A DNA stretch of 64,000 nt from contig JAJZPI010000001.1 in assembly GCA_021811275.1 (NCBI GenBank), positions 1 through 64,000 of the forward strand, in the 5' to 3' direction. This DNA is from Deltaproteobacteria bacterium. Its GTDB lineage: Bacteria > Desulfobacterota > Desulfarculia > Desulfarculales > Desulfarculaceae. The notes beneath the pieces were generated by a model. That model did no database searches, had not been told where the DNA came from, and worked only from the letters and a program-made list of their open reading frames with translations. The position numbers and the translations under genes were made by a program. Positions 9,399 through 18,183 of the stretch are shown here, piece by piece (the stretch's first letter is position 1; each line of letters opens with the position of its first letter).

Positions 9399-10409
9399 TT
9401 ACAGCCCACTAAGATACTTCTCCACCCGGTTGGCCGCGTTTTCCTGAATATTGTAGTAGTAGAACGGGTAGTCGAAGCTGTGGTAGACGCCCCGGCCGAA
9501 GATCGCGTGGCCGGGGGCGTATTTGTCCTCATCGGCGGTGCTGCAAACCAGGACGCCCTTGGCGGTGTCAACCTGGGCATCCGCGTAGTTCATGACTTTC
9601 AGGAAGTTCCCATCGGAATCCAACACCACGCTTCTGTCCGGGTTCAACATTATGGACCCCAGATTCTGTGAGGCCGAGGCGAGGGTTTCGTCCCTGGTCC
9701 AGGTTATGGGGTTTATGGCCAGCGCGCCGCTCAACACCACGGGATTGGTTCCCGGTACGGTATCGGGGGCCTGCGTGTTGTACGAAATAATCACGCCCGT
9801 GTCGTCGGCGCCTTCGGCGAACTTCAAATGCGGATTATCGGCAAGGTACGAGGTAGTAACCGAGTATCCGATAACATAGGCGGCGATCATCCTGGCGTAC
9901 ACGTCCGGATGCGTTCCCATATAGTCGGACAACAGGTTGATCAGGACATTGGAGCCTTGCGAATGTCCGGCCAGGATAAATGGTCGACCGTTGTTGTAGT
10001 AATTGATGTAGTAGTCGAAGGCCGCCGTCACATCGGAGGTTGGCACGCCTGCCACCACGGTCGGGAGCACGTCCGCCGGCAAGGACAGGTCCACCTGCCG
10101 GTAATATGGCGCGAAAATATTGCCCACGGTTTCAAATGCCGTAGCTTGTATGTTAAATGCCAGACTTGCGCCTGTCAGCATGGACGCATTGTCGATTTCG
10201 CAAATGTCGGGATCAGATGCGTTAACCTTTTGCCAGGCGGTGGGATACACGTAAAAGACATCCACGGCCTTGTCGAGCGTCACGGGCAAGGACAACCAAT
10301 ATTGCGTTTTTGAGTAATCAATAGCGTCGTATCCCGATGCGACGCCGGCCGCCAAGGAAATAATTAACAAAATAGATATATTAACTAGCTGGATTATTTT
10401 TAAGCGCAT
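9399..10409 (-). CDS. Secreted alpha/beta hydrolase, DUF3089 family
   Basis: A 336-residue protein with an N-terminal signal peptide or anchor (hydrophobic residues about 9-25, followed by GVASGYDAIDYS). The nucleophile elbow is AGHSQGS near residue 150. The overall pattern (DVFYVYPT, then FAPYYRQ, then GHSQGS) is that of DUF3089 proteins, which are lipase/esterase-like alpha/beta hydrolases of unknown substrate. Base composition is lower in GC than the neighbours. The gene sits exactly between two direct repeats of the helicase 3' end and is the only gene there, so it looks like inserted cargo. The final residues are KYLSGL and the stop is TAA. Confidence 0.8.
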   Translation of the reverse strand: MRLKIIQLVNISILLIISLAAGVASGYDAIDYSKTQYWLSLPVTLDKAVDVFYVYPTAWQKVNASDPDICEIDNASMLTGASLAFNIQATAFETVGNIFAPYYRQVDLSLPADVLPTVVAGVPTSDVTAAFDYYINYYNNGRPFILAGHSQGSNVLINLLSDYMGTHPDVYARMIAAYVIGYSVTTSYLADNPHLKFAEGADDTGVIISYNTQAPDTVPGTNPVVLSGALAINPITWTRDETLASASQNLGSIMLNPDRSVVLDSDGNFLKVMNYADAQVDTAKGVLVCSTADEDKYAPGHAIFGRGVYHSFDYPFYYYNIQENAANRVEKYLSGL

Positions 10410-10488
10410 TTTCCCACCTCCTCTAATCGGCTTTTGTTTGTGCCAGCTGATTGAATATCAAAGTGAATCCGTCGCCGCGGGCGCCAGC

Positions 10489-13266
10489 CTACACCGGCAC
10501 CACCACCGGCGGCCTGAGCAGCAAGTCCACCGCCTCGCGGGCGCAGGCCGCCAGCGCGGGGTGGGTGTCGTGCAGGCTGATGATCTGCCTCAGGTTGTCG
10601 GCGGTGCGGTAGATGAGGTTGGCCAGGTCGCCCTCGCCCGCGCCGTAGATCATGGCCACGTCCGTAAATTCCGAGCCCAGGCCCCAGGCGAAGACCGCGC
10701 TGGCCGCGGGCTGAGGCATGACCGGGGTCTCGAAACCCCACTGGCGCAGGCGCTCCAGGATGGGGTCCAGGGTGCGCCGCAGGCTGAGCAGCCCGTCCTG
10801 CAACCGCTGGCTCAGGTACGGCGCCTCCGACTCCCGCTCGCGGTCATCCACGAACAGCGCCACCAAAGACGCCAGCAGCACCGGGTCCTGCTGGGGCAGG
10901 GCCTCCTGGCGTATGGCCTCGGCGATGAGCACCGGCTGGTCCAGACGCAGGTTGCTGGCCCAGGCTCCGTCGGCGGTGAGCCGGCCTTGCGCGTCCACGT
11001 AGCCCTCGGCGCGCAGAAACTCCAGGTGGCGCACGAAGTCGTACCAGAAGGCGTGGCTTTCCTCCTGCACCTGCATCAGCAGGGCCTCGGCCTGGTTCAG
11101 AAGCTCTGAAAGCTCCTGGCCGCCGTCCAGGCAGGCCTCGGCCAGGGGGCACTCGGTGCAGACGATGCCCGTCAGCTCCTCCTCCACCGAAGTCAGGCGG
11201 CTCTCCACCTCCGTCAACTCGCGCTGACCCAGGTCGGCCAGGTCCGGGGCGGCCAGCGGCCGGGGGGTGGCGGGAATCTGATCCAGTACCGCCTGCGCCA
11301 GGGAACGGCCGCCGCCGGCGTGGGGCAGGTCCAGCACCTCCTGAAATACCCCGGCCACCTCGTCCAGGGGCACGAAGTCCAGGCGCGGCCGGCCTTTCTG
11401 CAATCGCCGCTCGGGAGTCAGGCTCACGGCCAACACCCCCGCCTGCTCGCCCTCGCCCTCGCGCCGGAGCACGGCGCCCAGCGCGCCGAACATGTCCATG
11501 AAGACCCGCCCGCGGGTAAGCGCGGCCCAAATTCCACGGCGGCCGGCGATGGCCCCCTGTTCGCGCTCCAGCCGCCGGCGCAGGGACTCCAACTGGCGGC
11601 GGCGGCGGCGGCGGATGACGGCTTCCTCCGGGCCGGGGCAGGCCGAGCCTTTCAGGGCCCGGGCCAGGGACTTGAGCACCTTCTGCGGGCCGGCCTGGGA
11701 GCGGGGCCGGCCCTCGGCCTTCTCCAGGCGCTGGAAGGTGGCCAGGCTTTGCCCCAGGAGCTGCTTGACCTCGGCCGGGCGGTGGGAGAGCAGCAAGTTG
11801 AGCACCATGGAGAAGTTGATGGAGAGCTGGCTCTCGATGGGCTCGGGGCTGGAGGCCAGCAGGCTGGCCACCAGAGGCACGTTGTTGAAGGGCCCAGGCA
11901 CCACCAGGCAGAAGCCGATGTTGTCCATGCCCCGGCGGCCAGCGCGGCCGGTCATCTGCAACAGGTCGGTGGCGGTCAGGTCGGCGAACTCGCGGCCGTT
12001 GAAGCGGTCGCTTTGGGTGATGACCACCGTCCGCGCCGGGAAGTTCACCCCGGCGGCCACCGTGGAGGTGCTGAAGATGGCCTTCAGGAGGCCCCGCTGC
12101 ATCAGCCGCTCGACCAACAGTTTCCAGAGCGGGAGGTGCCCGGCGTGATGGGCGGCCACGTGGTGGCTGCGCAGATAGGACAACTGGGGATGGGTGGCTA
12201 GGAAGGGATAGCGCTCTACGTAGTCATCGACCAGGTCGTTCAATGCCTGCCGCTGGGCGGCCTCCACGCCCATGCGGGCCGAGGCCGCGTAGGCCAGGGC
12301 GTTGTCGCAGTCGGCGCGCGACTTCAGGAAGAAAATGGCCGGCAGCAGATCGGCGTTGTCCAGGGCGGTGAGGATGCGCCCGAAGGGCGGGACGTGCTGC
12401 AAAGGCCCGCGGTGGCGGGCCTGGCCCTCGGCCTCCAGAAAATGGGCCACCTTGGCGAATACGCCGCGGGTGGTCGTCAGGGGAGCCAGTTCGCCGTCGG
12501 GGAAGAGAAAGAGCGGGGCCAGAGGCACCGGGCGCTGGTCGCTCAGCACGGTGGCGCAGGGCTCGCCGCGCACGTACTGCAGCCAGCGGGCTATCTGCTC
12601 GGCGTTCTCCACCGTGGCCGAAAGCAGAAGCAGGCGCACCCTCACCGGCAGGTAGATGATGACTTCCTCCCAGACCACGCCCCGCTCCGGATCGCCCAGG
12701 AAGTGGGCCTCGTCCAGGACCACCAGGCCGGCGTCGATGTCCTCGCCCCGGTACATGGCGTCGTAAAGCTGGTTGCGCAGTATCTCGGTGGTGCCCACGA
12801 TGAGCTGGGCCTGGGGGTTTTCCTTGCGGTCGCCGGTTAGAATGCCCACCCGCTCCGAGCCGTAGATTTGGCCGAACTCGGCGTATTTGGAGTTGGAGAG
12901 GGCCTTCAGGGGGCTGGCGTACCAGGCCCTTTGCCCGGCAGCCAGGGCTCGGCTTATGGCCTGCTCGGCGATCCAGGTCTTGCCGCTGCCGGTCGGCGCA
13001 CTCACCACCACATCGGTCTGATCGAGGCCCCGCACCGCCTCGACCTGGAAGGGGTCGGGCACGAAGGGCTTGGCCTCGGGCACGCCGATGTGACGGAGCA
13101 CCGGCTCCAGCTTGCTGTTCACGCGAGGCATGAAGGGACGGGGGGCTTCCATGGACCTGCGTCGGCGGGCCGGGGCCTCGCGTGGCGCGCGGCGGGAGGG
13201 CTTGGAGGAACTGCGACGACTTTTTCGCGGGGGGGGCGTCAAGGGGCTCTCCTTGTTTGCCCACAT
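10489..13266 (-). CDS. Ski2-like DEAD/DEAH-box helicase
   Basis: A protein of about 925 residues with superfamily-2 helicase motifs in order: APTGSGKT (I), DEAH (II), SAT (III) and QMTGRAGRRGMD (VI). The last is characteristic of Ski2/Mtr4-like and related helicases. The N-terminal about 45 residues are very basic and probably disordered. The C-terminal third contains a cysteine group, CTECPLAEAC, which could bind metal or an Fe-S cluster (inference). ATG 13264-13266 (MWANKE) is preferred over the upstream TTG in the track. The substrate is unknown; homologues are usually annotated as RNA helicases. The 3' end is the target of the duplication described for the DUF3089 insertion. Confidence 0.85.
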   Translation of the reverse strand: MWANKESPLTPPPRKSRRSSSKPSRRAPREAPARRRRSMEAPRPFMPRVNSKLEPVLRHIGVPEAKPFVPDPFQVEAVRGLDQTDVVVSAPTGSGKTWIAEQAISRALAAGQRAWYASPLKALSNSKYAEFGQIYGSERVGILTGDRKENPQAQLIVGTTEILRNQLYDAMYRGEDIDAGLVVLDEAHFLGDPERGVVWEEVIIYLPVRVRLLLLSATVENAEQIARWLQYVRGEPCATVLSDQRPVPLAPLFLFPDGELAPLTTTRGVFAKVAHFLEAEGQARHRGPLQHVPPFGRILTALDNADLLPAIFFLKSRADCDNALAYAASARMGVEAAQRQALNDLVDDYVERYPFLATHPQLSYLRSHHVAAHHAGHLPLWKLLVERLMQRGLLKAIFSTSTVAAGVNFPARTVVITQSDRFNGREFADLTATDLLQMTGRAGRRGMDNIGFCLVVPGPFNNVPLVASLLASSPEPIESQLSINFSMVLNLLLSHRPAEVKQLLGQSLATFQRLEKAEGRPRSQAGPQKVLKSLARALKGSACPGPEEAVIRRRRRRQLESLRRRLEREQGAIAGRRGIWAALTRGRVFMDMFGALGAVLRREGEGEQAGVLAVSLTPERRLQKGRPRLDFVPLDEVAGVFQEVLDLPHAGGGRSLAQAVLDQIPATPRPLAAPDLADLGQRELTEVESRLTSVEEELTGIVCTECPLAEACLDGGQELSELLNQAEALLMQVQEESHAFWYDFVRHLEFLRAEGYVDAQGRLTADGAWASNLRLDQPVLIAEAIRQEALPQQDPVLLASLVALFVDDRERESEAPYLSQRLQDGLLSLRRTLDPILERLRQWGFETPVMPQPAASAVFAWGLGSEFTDVAMIYGAGEGDLANLIYRTADNLRQIISLHDTHPALAACAREAVDLLLRPPVVVPV
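10492..10554. repeat. Direct repeat copy 2: 3' end of the intact helicase gene
   Basis: This is the last 63 coding bases of the helicase gene, repeated at 9317-9379. The two copies bracket a 1.1-kb segment that contains only the DUF3089 gene. No integrase gene is visible in this interval. Confidence 0.85.
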
Positions 13267-13740
13267 GCTACCTGATCGTCCGGTGCCCGGCAAGTTGAAC
13301 GGCGCTGGCGGCGGGCCACGGCGTTGAGGTGAAAAGACGGAAGAAGCGGAGAAGATTCCGCGAGGGGGGGAGAACGGCCAAGCTCCATGTCTTGGCGCCG
13401 GGGGTTGGTCTCCCCCCGCCTACGTCCTCGTCGCAGGCGGGGGGACACCGGGCGTCACCGTCCCTGGCGACTGCAAGGGGAAAGACGCTTCCTTGCGTCT
13501 TTGGTGAGCCCAGGCCCCCGGAGGACCAATCCACGGGTCAAGGCTCGTCCCAGGTTAAAGCAACCCGCGTGCCATTTTTCTTTGGAGGGGAGGTTAATCT
13601 AAAATTAACAATAAAAACATAGTTTTGAGCATTATCGGAAGCAATGAGGGCTTGAGCGCCGCCGGCCACTGGCGGCAGAAACGTCCCTCGGGGCCAGGGG
13701 GTCGGCGGCAGGAAATGCCGCAGGGGCCCTCCCGGCCCGG
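13267..13740. other. Gene-free interval with two strong hairpins
   Basis: No convincing gene lies in these 474 bases. Two secondary-structure elements stand out. One is ccccccgcct paired with aggcgggggg (13411-13445), and the other is aaagacgc-ttcctt-gcgtcttt (13481-13502). The short ORFs here (13239-13622) have no supporting features. The interval may hold the helicase promoter or a structured RNA, but nothing decides this. Confidence 0.4.
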
Positions 13741-14697
13741 TTAAATAAGGCCCTGGAAATACAGCGCCCCCACCACCAGGGCCAGGGCCACGCGGTAGTA
13801 GCCGAAAAGGGCCAGGCCGTGCCGGTTCAGGTAGTTCACCATCCATTTGACCGCCGCCACCCCGGCCACGAAGGAGGTGACAAAGCCCAGCAAGGGATTG
13901 AGCCAACCATAGATGGCGATGATGTGATGCCCGTCCTTCAGGGTTTCGTAGGAAGTAGCCGCGCCCAAGGTCATTAGCCCGAGCAGGAAGCTGAACTCCA
14001 CCGCCGCCGGCAGGCTCAGGCCCACTAGTAGCCCCCCTACGATGGTGATCAGGCTGCGGCTGACCCCCGGCCACATGGCCAGGCACTGGGCGAAGCCGAT
14101 GATTAGGGCCTGTTGCCAGACCAGCTCGTCCAGGCCGTTGCGCAGCCGCCGGCTGCCGTTTTTCTTTAGCCAGGTAACAAGCAGGATGGCCACACCACCC
14201 GCCAGCCAGGCGATCAGAATGGGACCCATGCCGAACAGATAGTGCTTGATGGACTTTTCGAACAAGAGGCCGATCACCGCCGCCGGCACGAAGGCGGCCA
14301 GCAGGTTGACCAGAAGGTGGAGCCCCTCCGGGTCGCGGCCGAAAAGCCCGGCGAAGACGCTCTTCACCCGCCCGAAGTACAGCCACAACACGGCCAGAAT
14401 GGCCCCAGCCTGGATACAAATGCCGTAGGAGTCGGCCGCGTCCTTTTCCGGGCCGTTTTTGCCCAAGCCCATGAGGCGCTGGGTCAGAAGCAGGTGGGCG
14501 GTGGAACTGACCGGCAGGTACTCGGTGAGTCCCTCGACCACACCCAGGATGGCGGCTTGGCCCGCGCTCATGGCCACCCGCTCGGGCGGCGCCGGGGCGG
14601 TGGCGGCGGCCAGAGGGGCGGCCAAGAGCAGGCCGAGCAGGGCCAGCGAAAGCAAAGCCGTGGCGATCGAGGGATTGCGGTGGCGCAGGTTTTTCAT
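13741..14697 (-). CDS. uppP: Undecaprenyl-diphosphatase (UppP/BacA)
   Basis: This is an integral membrane phosphatase that recycles undecaprenyl pyrophosphate for peptidoglycan and glycan synthesis. It contains the two family motifs, EGLTEYLPVSSTAHL and PGVSRSL. Multiple hydrophobic helices follow an unusually long N-terminal extension that resembles a signal peptide (SLALLGLLLAAPLAAATA). The preferred start is ATG 14695-14697 (MKNLRHR) with AAGG 7 nt upstream; the TTG at 14760 in the track would overlap the next gene. It lies 28 nt downstream of the DUF374 acyltransferase gene and is probably cotranscribed. Confidence 0.9.
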   Translation of the reverse strand: MKNLRHRNPSIATALLSLALLGLLLAAPLAAATAPAPPERVAMSAGQAAILGVVEGLTEYLPVSSTAHLLLTQRLMGLGKNGPEKDAADSYGICIQAGAILAVLWLYFGRVKSVFAGLFGRDPEGLHLLVNLLAAFVPAAVIGLLFEKSIKHYLFGMGPILIAWLAGGVAILLVTWLKKNGSRRLRNGLDELVWQQALIIGFAQCLAMWPGVSRSLITIVGGLLVGLSLPAAVEFSFLLGLMTLGAATSYETLKDGHHIIAIYGWLNPLLGFVTSFVAGVAAVKWMVNYLNRHGLALFGYYRVALALVVGALYFQGLI

Positions 14698-14725
14698 TTT
14701 GTGCCTTGAGGAGAGGGTTGGCGGG

Positions 14726-15421
14726 TTAGTCGGGGTCGCGGTGGCCGCAGAGGGCGTCAAGCTCCTCGCGCAGGCGGTTCAACTCGCGCTCCAACTCCAG
14801 GCGGGCGGCTTCCATGCCTTCCTTGTCAAGGTCGGCGGGGAAGTATATCTCGCGGCCATAGGCCATCTTGATCGTGGCGAAGGGCTTGGGGATCATGGTG
14901 CGGTCCCAGGAGTTCCTGAAGATCCAGGCGCGGTCGGTTGACCACATCAAGGGCAAGAGAGGTAGCCCGGTACGCATGGCTAGGAGAATCATGCCGGCCT
15001 TGGCCTGGTAGCGCGGACCCCGGGGGCCATCGGCCACGGTGGCGGCCTGCGTAACCCGGCCGCTTTTGAGCATGGCCTCCATCTCCCGCAGGGCCTCGCG
15101 GCCCCCGCGGCTGGAGGAACCGCGCACCGGCACCCCCCCCATGACCTCCAGATAGCGGGCCAGCAGTTCGCCGTCCTTGCTGCGGCTGATCATGATGGCT
15201 GGTTTCAAGCGGCCGTAATAGTAGAGGAAGAACACCGCCGCGCGGTGCCAGGTGGCGCCGATGACGCCCCACTGCCCGCTCATGAGGCGGCGGTCCGCCT
15301 CGGGGGTCAGCACCTGCACCCGGCAGGTGCTGAAGATGAGCTTGATCAGCCTGGCACCCAGGTTGGCCAGCAGCCAGAATCGCGCCTTCTGCCAAGCCCT
15401 CAACTCCGGAGGCTTGGACAT
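14726..15421 (-). CDS. Lysophospholipid acyltransferase-like protein, DUF374
   Basis: A 231-residue protein of the LPLAT superfamily branch containing DUF374. The family patterns SRSKDGELLARYL, RGSSSRGG and VADGPRGPRY are visible, as is the histidine of the acyltransferase box (ATWHRAAVF). It probably transfers an acyl chain in envelope-lipid or lipid A-like metabolism; the exact acceptor is not readable from sequence. It starts immediately after the stop of the LUD-domain gene on the minus strand and precedes uppP, so these three form a likely operon. Confidence 0.8.
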   Translation of the reverse strand: MSKPPELRAWQKARFWLLANLGARLIKLIFSTCRVQVLTPEADRRLMSGQWGVIGATWHRAAVFFLYYYGRLKPAIMISRSKDGELLARYLEVMGGVPVRGSSSRGGREALREMEAMLKSGRVTQAATVADGPRGPRYQAKAGMILLAMRTGLPLLPLMWSTDRAWIFRNSWDRTMIPKPFATIKMAYGREIYFPADLDKEGMEAARLELERELNRLREELDALCGHRDPD

Positions 15422-16075
15422 CTAATACCCCAGGTCCGCGCCCACCAGGAGGACGTGCAGACGCTCGGCCCGCGCCTGCTTGTGGATGACCACCGTAGCG
15501 TTGCAGATGCGCTCGGGGCTCGCGCAGTCGGCGCACTGGCCGGTTTCGGCGCAGGGTGTTTTGCGGCCGATGCGCTTGGCGTTGGTGGGGGCCACGAAAT
15601 GCCGGATGCGCTCCTGGGCGAAGGCCAGGTTGGGCACGATCTTGTTGCAGCCGGCCACCAGGATGACCTTGGTGGGCCCGAAGAGGATCGGAGCCACCCG
15701 GTTGCAGGTGGCGTCAACAAAGACCAGCTCACCCTGTTCGGTGATGGCGTTGATGCCAGATACGATCACTTCGGCGATGAGCCCCTGGCGCAGGCGCTCC
15801 ATGACCTGCTCGGGCGCAAGCCCCGGTTCGTAGCGGTCGATGAGCTTTAGCTTGCCCTCGCGGTGGCCTTGGCGCAGGGCCTCCACCACGCCGGTTTCCG
15901 CCATGGTCACCGAGCCGCCCATGGCCACGCTCGCGCCCTCGGGGATCATGGCCATGACCGCCGAGGCCGCCTCACCGGCCTGGGCCAGGAACGTGCCGTT
16001 CATGCGGTTCTTCTTGAGGGCCTCGATGACGCTTTCGGCGCGCCTTCGGTAGAACCAGCCGATATAGGGGTCCAT
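15422..16075 (-). CDS. LUD-domain (LutC/DUF162-like) protein
   Basis: A 217-residue protein with the LUD-domain pattern MGGSVTMAETG, followed by a cysteine-containing C-terminal segment (CAETGQCADCASPERIC) that may bind metal. LUD proteins are annotated as lactate-utilisation-related, but this standalone type has no proven reaction. ATG 16073-16075 (MDPYIGW) gives the usual family N-terminus; the 429-residue ORF in the track extends falsely upstream. The stop abuts the start of the DUF374 gene, which indicates an operon. Confidence 0.82.
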   Translation of the reverse strand: MDPYIGWFYRRRAESVIEALKKNRMNGTFLAQAGEAASAVMAMIPEGASVAMGGSVTMAETGVVEALRQGHREGKLKLIDRYEPGLAPEQVMERLRQGLIAEVIVSGINAITEQGELVFVDATCNRVAPILFGPTKVILVAGCNKIVPNLAFAQERIRHFVAPTNAKRIGRKTPCAETGQCADCASPERICNATVVIHKQARAERLHVLLVGADLGY

Positions 16076-16291
16076 CACGCCTCCGCCTTGCTTGGGGTGG
16101 CCAGCCGGGTTCAGGGCTCGACATATGCTTACCATGAGAGTTCCCCGGCCGCCAAGCCGCACGCGCGAGTGTTGCCACGCGGGCTTTGCCATGGTTGACA
16201 GTTCGGGCCCAGGCTTGTTAGCTTCGCCAGACAGGGGCGCTACCGGCTTCCGCGACCCCGTCCATTCCGGCGAACAAGGAGATCGGCCTCC

Positions 16292-16687
16292 ATGGACATG
16301 CACATCGCCTTCCCCGGCGGCAAAAAGGTTGAGGTCCACTACAAGGACTTCGTCATCCCCACCGATCAGCCCTTGGAGCATGGCGGCCAGGGCAGCGCGC
16401 CCGAGCCCTACGCGCTCTTCCTGGCTTCCCTGGCGGCCTGCGCCGGCTTCTACGTTCTGGCCTTCTGCCAAATGCGCAACATTTCCACCGAAGGACTGGA
16501 ACTCATCCAGCGCACCCTGCCCGGCCCGGAGGGCAAGGGCCTGGGCAAGATCGAGATTGACGTACGCCTGCCCGCCGGCTTTCCGGAAAAATACGAGAAG
16601 GCCGTGGTGCGCGCCGCCGACCAGTGCGCGGTCAAGAAGACCATTATGAATCCCCCGCAAATGGAGGTTAGGGCCATTCGGGCCTGA
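16292..16687 (+). CDS. OsmC family peroxiredoxin-like protein
   Basis: A 131-residue OsmC/Ohr-superfamily protein. The two conserved cysteines are in LAACAGFYV and DQCAVKKT. In OsmC and Ohr the equivalent pair reduces hydroperoxides, although many short YhfA-like members lack proven peroxidase activity. The ATG has a strong ribosome binding site (AAGGAGATCGG). A weak TTGACA hexamer at 16195 may be part of its promoter. It lies divergently from the LUD operon. Confidence 0.85.
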   Translation: MDMHIAFPGGKKVEVHYKDFVIPTDQPLEHGGQGSAPEPYALFLASLAACAGFYVLAFCQMRNISTEGLELIQRTLPGPEGKGLGKIEIDVRLPAGFPEKYEKAVVRAADQCAVKKTIMNPPQMEVRAIRA

Positions 16688-16721
16688 ACTGCCGGACACC
16701 ATTTTCGCCACGAGGTGCGTT

Positions 16722-17159
16722 TTGAAAAAAAGTCATGGATCAGCCTTGATCGCCGCCTTGGCGCTTTGTCTGGGCCTCCCTCTCTTCGCCGCGTCCGGCC
16801 TGGCCGCTGGTCAGCAAAAGGCAGTCACCGCCGGGGAGATGGACGCCGATCACGACGGCAAGGTGAGCAAGGAGGAGTTCCTGAAGGCCTGGAAAGACAA
16901 GAAGGCCGGCGAAAAAGCCTTCAAGCGTCTGGACAAGGACCGCGATGGCAGCATCACCAGCTCCGACCTCATGGGTCAGTTCAAGGGACTGGACAAGAAC
17001 CACGACGGCAAAGTGAGTCTTGATGAGTGGTCGGCGGGCTGGAAGGACAAGAAGGCGGCCAAGGAAGCCTTCGACCGCCTGGACAAGAACCAGGACGGCT
17101 ACCTGACCCCGGACGAGTACAAGGGCATGTGGCCGGGGATTCCCCTGCTGACCTGGTAG
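16722..17159 (+). CDS. Secreted EF-hand calcium-binding protein
   Basis: A 145-residue exported protein. An N-terminal signal peptide (ALIAALALCLGLPLFAASGLA) is followed by four EF-hand-like loops: DADHDGKVSKEE, DKDRDGSITSSD, DKNHDGKVSLDE and DKNQDGYLTPDE. Each has the DxDxDG pattern, so calcium binding is likely. The loops are separated by a duplicated KKAGEKAF/KKAAKEAF helix, evidence of internal duplication. The start is a TTG (16722) preceded by GAGGTG. The function is not known; similar periplasmic calmodulin-like proteins occur in many proteobacteria. Confidence 0.8.
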   Translation: MKKSHGSALIAALALCLGLPLFAASGLAAGQQKAVTAGEMDADHDGKVSKEEFLKAWKDKKAGEKAFKRLDKDRDGSITSSDLMGQFKGLDKNHDGKVSLDEWSAGWKDKKAAKEAFDRLDKNQDGYLTPDEYKGMWPGIPLLTW

Positions 17160-17164
17160 CCGAC

Positions 17165-18127
17165 TTACAAACCACGCCGGGCGAGGGCAACCAGCAGGGC
17201 CAGGGCCGAGGCCAGTGCCGCGGCGGCCGCCAGCAGGTCCAGGGATGACCTTGAATCCGCGGCCTCGGGCTGGCGCCCCTGGGGATTGATCCAGGGTTTT
17301 TTTACCAGGCGGCCGTTGTAGAAGTTGGGCCCGCCCAGTTTAACGCCCAGGGCCCCGGCGGCGGCGGCCTCGGGCCAGCCGGAGTTGGGGCTCTTGTGCG
17401 CGGCGTGGTCGCTGAGCGCGGCCCGCCATGCCCTATCCGCGCTAAGACCAACCAGAGGGGAGGCCAGGGCCATGAGCAGCGCGCTGAGCCGGGCCGGGGC
17501 CCATCCGGCCAGATCGTCCAGACGGGCGGCGGCCAGTCCCAGGTCGGCGTACTTCTCGTTTTTGTAGCCCACCATGGAGTCCAGGGTATTTACCGCCTTG
17601 TAGGCCACGCCCAGGACCGGCCCGCCCAATGCCAGGTAGAACAGCGGGGCCACCACTCCGTCGTTGAAGTTCTCGGCCACGGTCTCGATCACCGCCCGCC
17701 GAACCCCGGCCTCATCCAAGGCGGCGGTGTCGCGGCCCACGATCAAGCCCAGCCGCTGGCGGGCCAAGTCGAGGTCGCCCGCCTCCAAGGGCTGGGCCAC
17801 GGACCGGGCCTCGCGCCAGAGCTGGCCGGCGGCCAGGCATTGGAAGCTTACCGCGGTGGCCAGCAGAAACCCCAGGGGCTCGAAAAAAGCCCTGGCCAGT
17901 TTGAGCGCCAGCCAGCAACCCAGCGCCCCTCCGCCCACCACGGCCGCCACCAGCAGGAAGCCGGCCAGGCGCAGGCCCTCGGGGGAGTGGAAAATACCGC
18001 GCGCCAGGCCTTCCAGCCAGGAGATCAACCGTCCCAGCCAGCGCACGAAATGGGGCCAGGTGGGCGGGTCGCCCAAGAGGGCGTCGGCCGCCACGGCGAT
18101 CAGAAGGGGGAAAAAGCCGTTGGGCAT
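17165..18127 (-). CDS. cbiB: Adenosylcobinamide-phosphate synthase (CbiB/CobD)
   Basis: A 320-residue membrane protein of cobalamin biosynthesis that attaches the aminopropanol arm to adenosylcobyric acid. Family features are DALLGDPP at the N-terminus, ENFNDGVVAPLFY, VNTLDSMVGYKNEKY and GGPNFYNG. ATG 18125-18127 (MPNGFFP) is preceded by AAGGTAG; the longer track ORF is not needed. No other cobalamin genes are nearby, so it is an orphan here. It converges on the EF-hand gene, with stops 5 nt apart. Confidence 0.9.
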   Translation of the reverse strand: MPNGFFPLLIAVAADALLGDPPTWPHFVRWLGRLISWLEGLARGIFHSPEGLRLAGFLLVAAVVGGGALGCWLALKLARAFFEPLGFLLATAVSFQCLAAGQLWREARSVAQPLEAGDLDLARQRLGLIVGRDTAALDEAGVRRAVIETVAENFNDGVVAPLFYLALGGPVLGVAYKAVNTLDSMVGYKNEKYADLGLAAARLDDLAGWAPARLSALLMALASPLVGLSADRAWRAALSDHAAHKSPNSGWPEAAAAGALGVKLGGPNFYNGRLVKKPWINPQGRQPEAADSRSSLDLLAAAAALASALALLVALARRGL

Positions 18128-18183
18128 GGGCGCTACCTTACGGCAGGGGCCGCCGGCCAAAGCAACCGGCGGCCACGATGTGA

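Noticed and set aside
9314-9580. 88-residue minus-strand ORF ending in the helicase C-terminal sequence
   Set aside because: Only its tail is the duplicated helicase end; the rest is a shadow of the DUF3089 gene in another frame.
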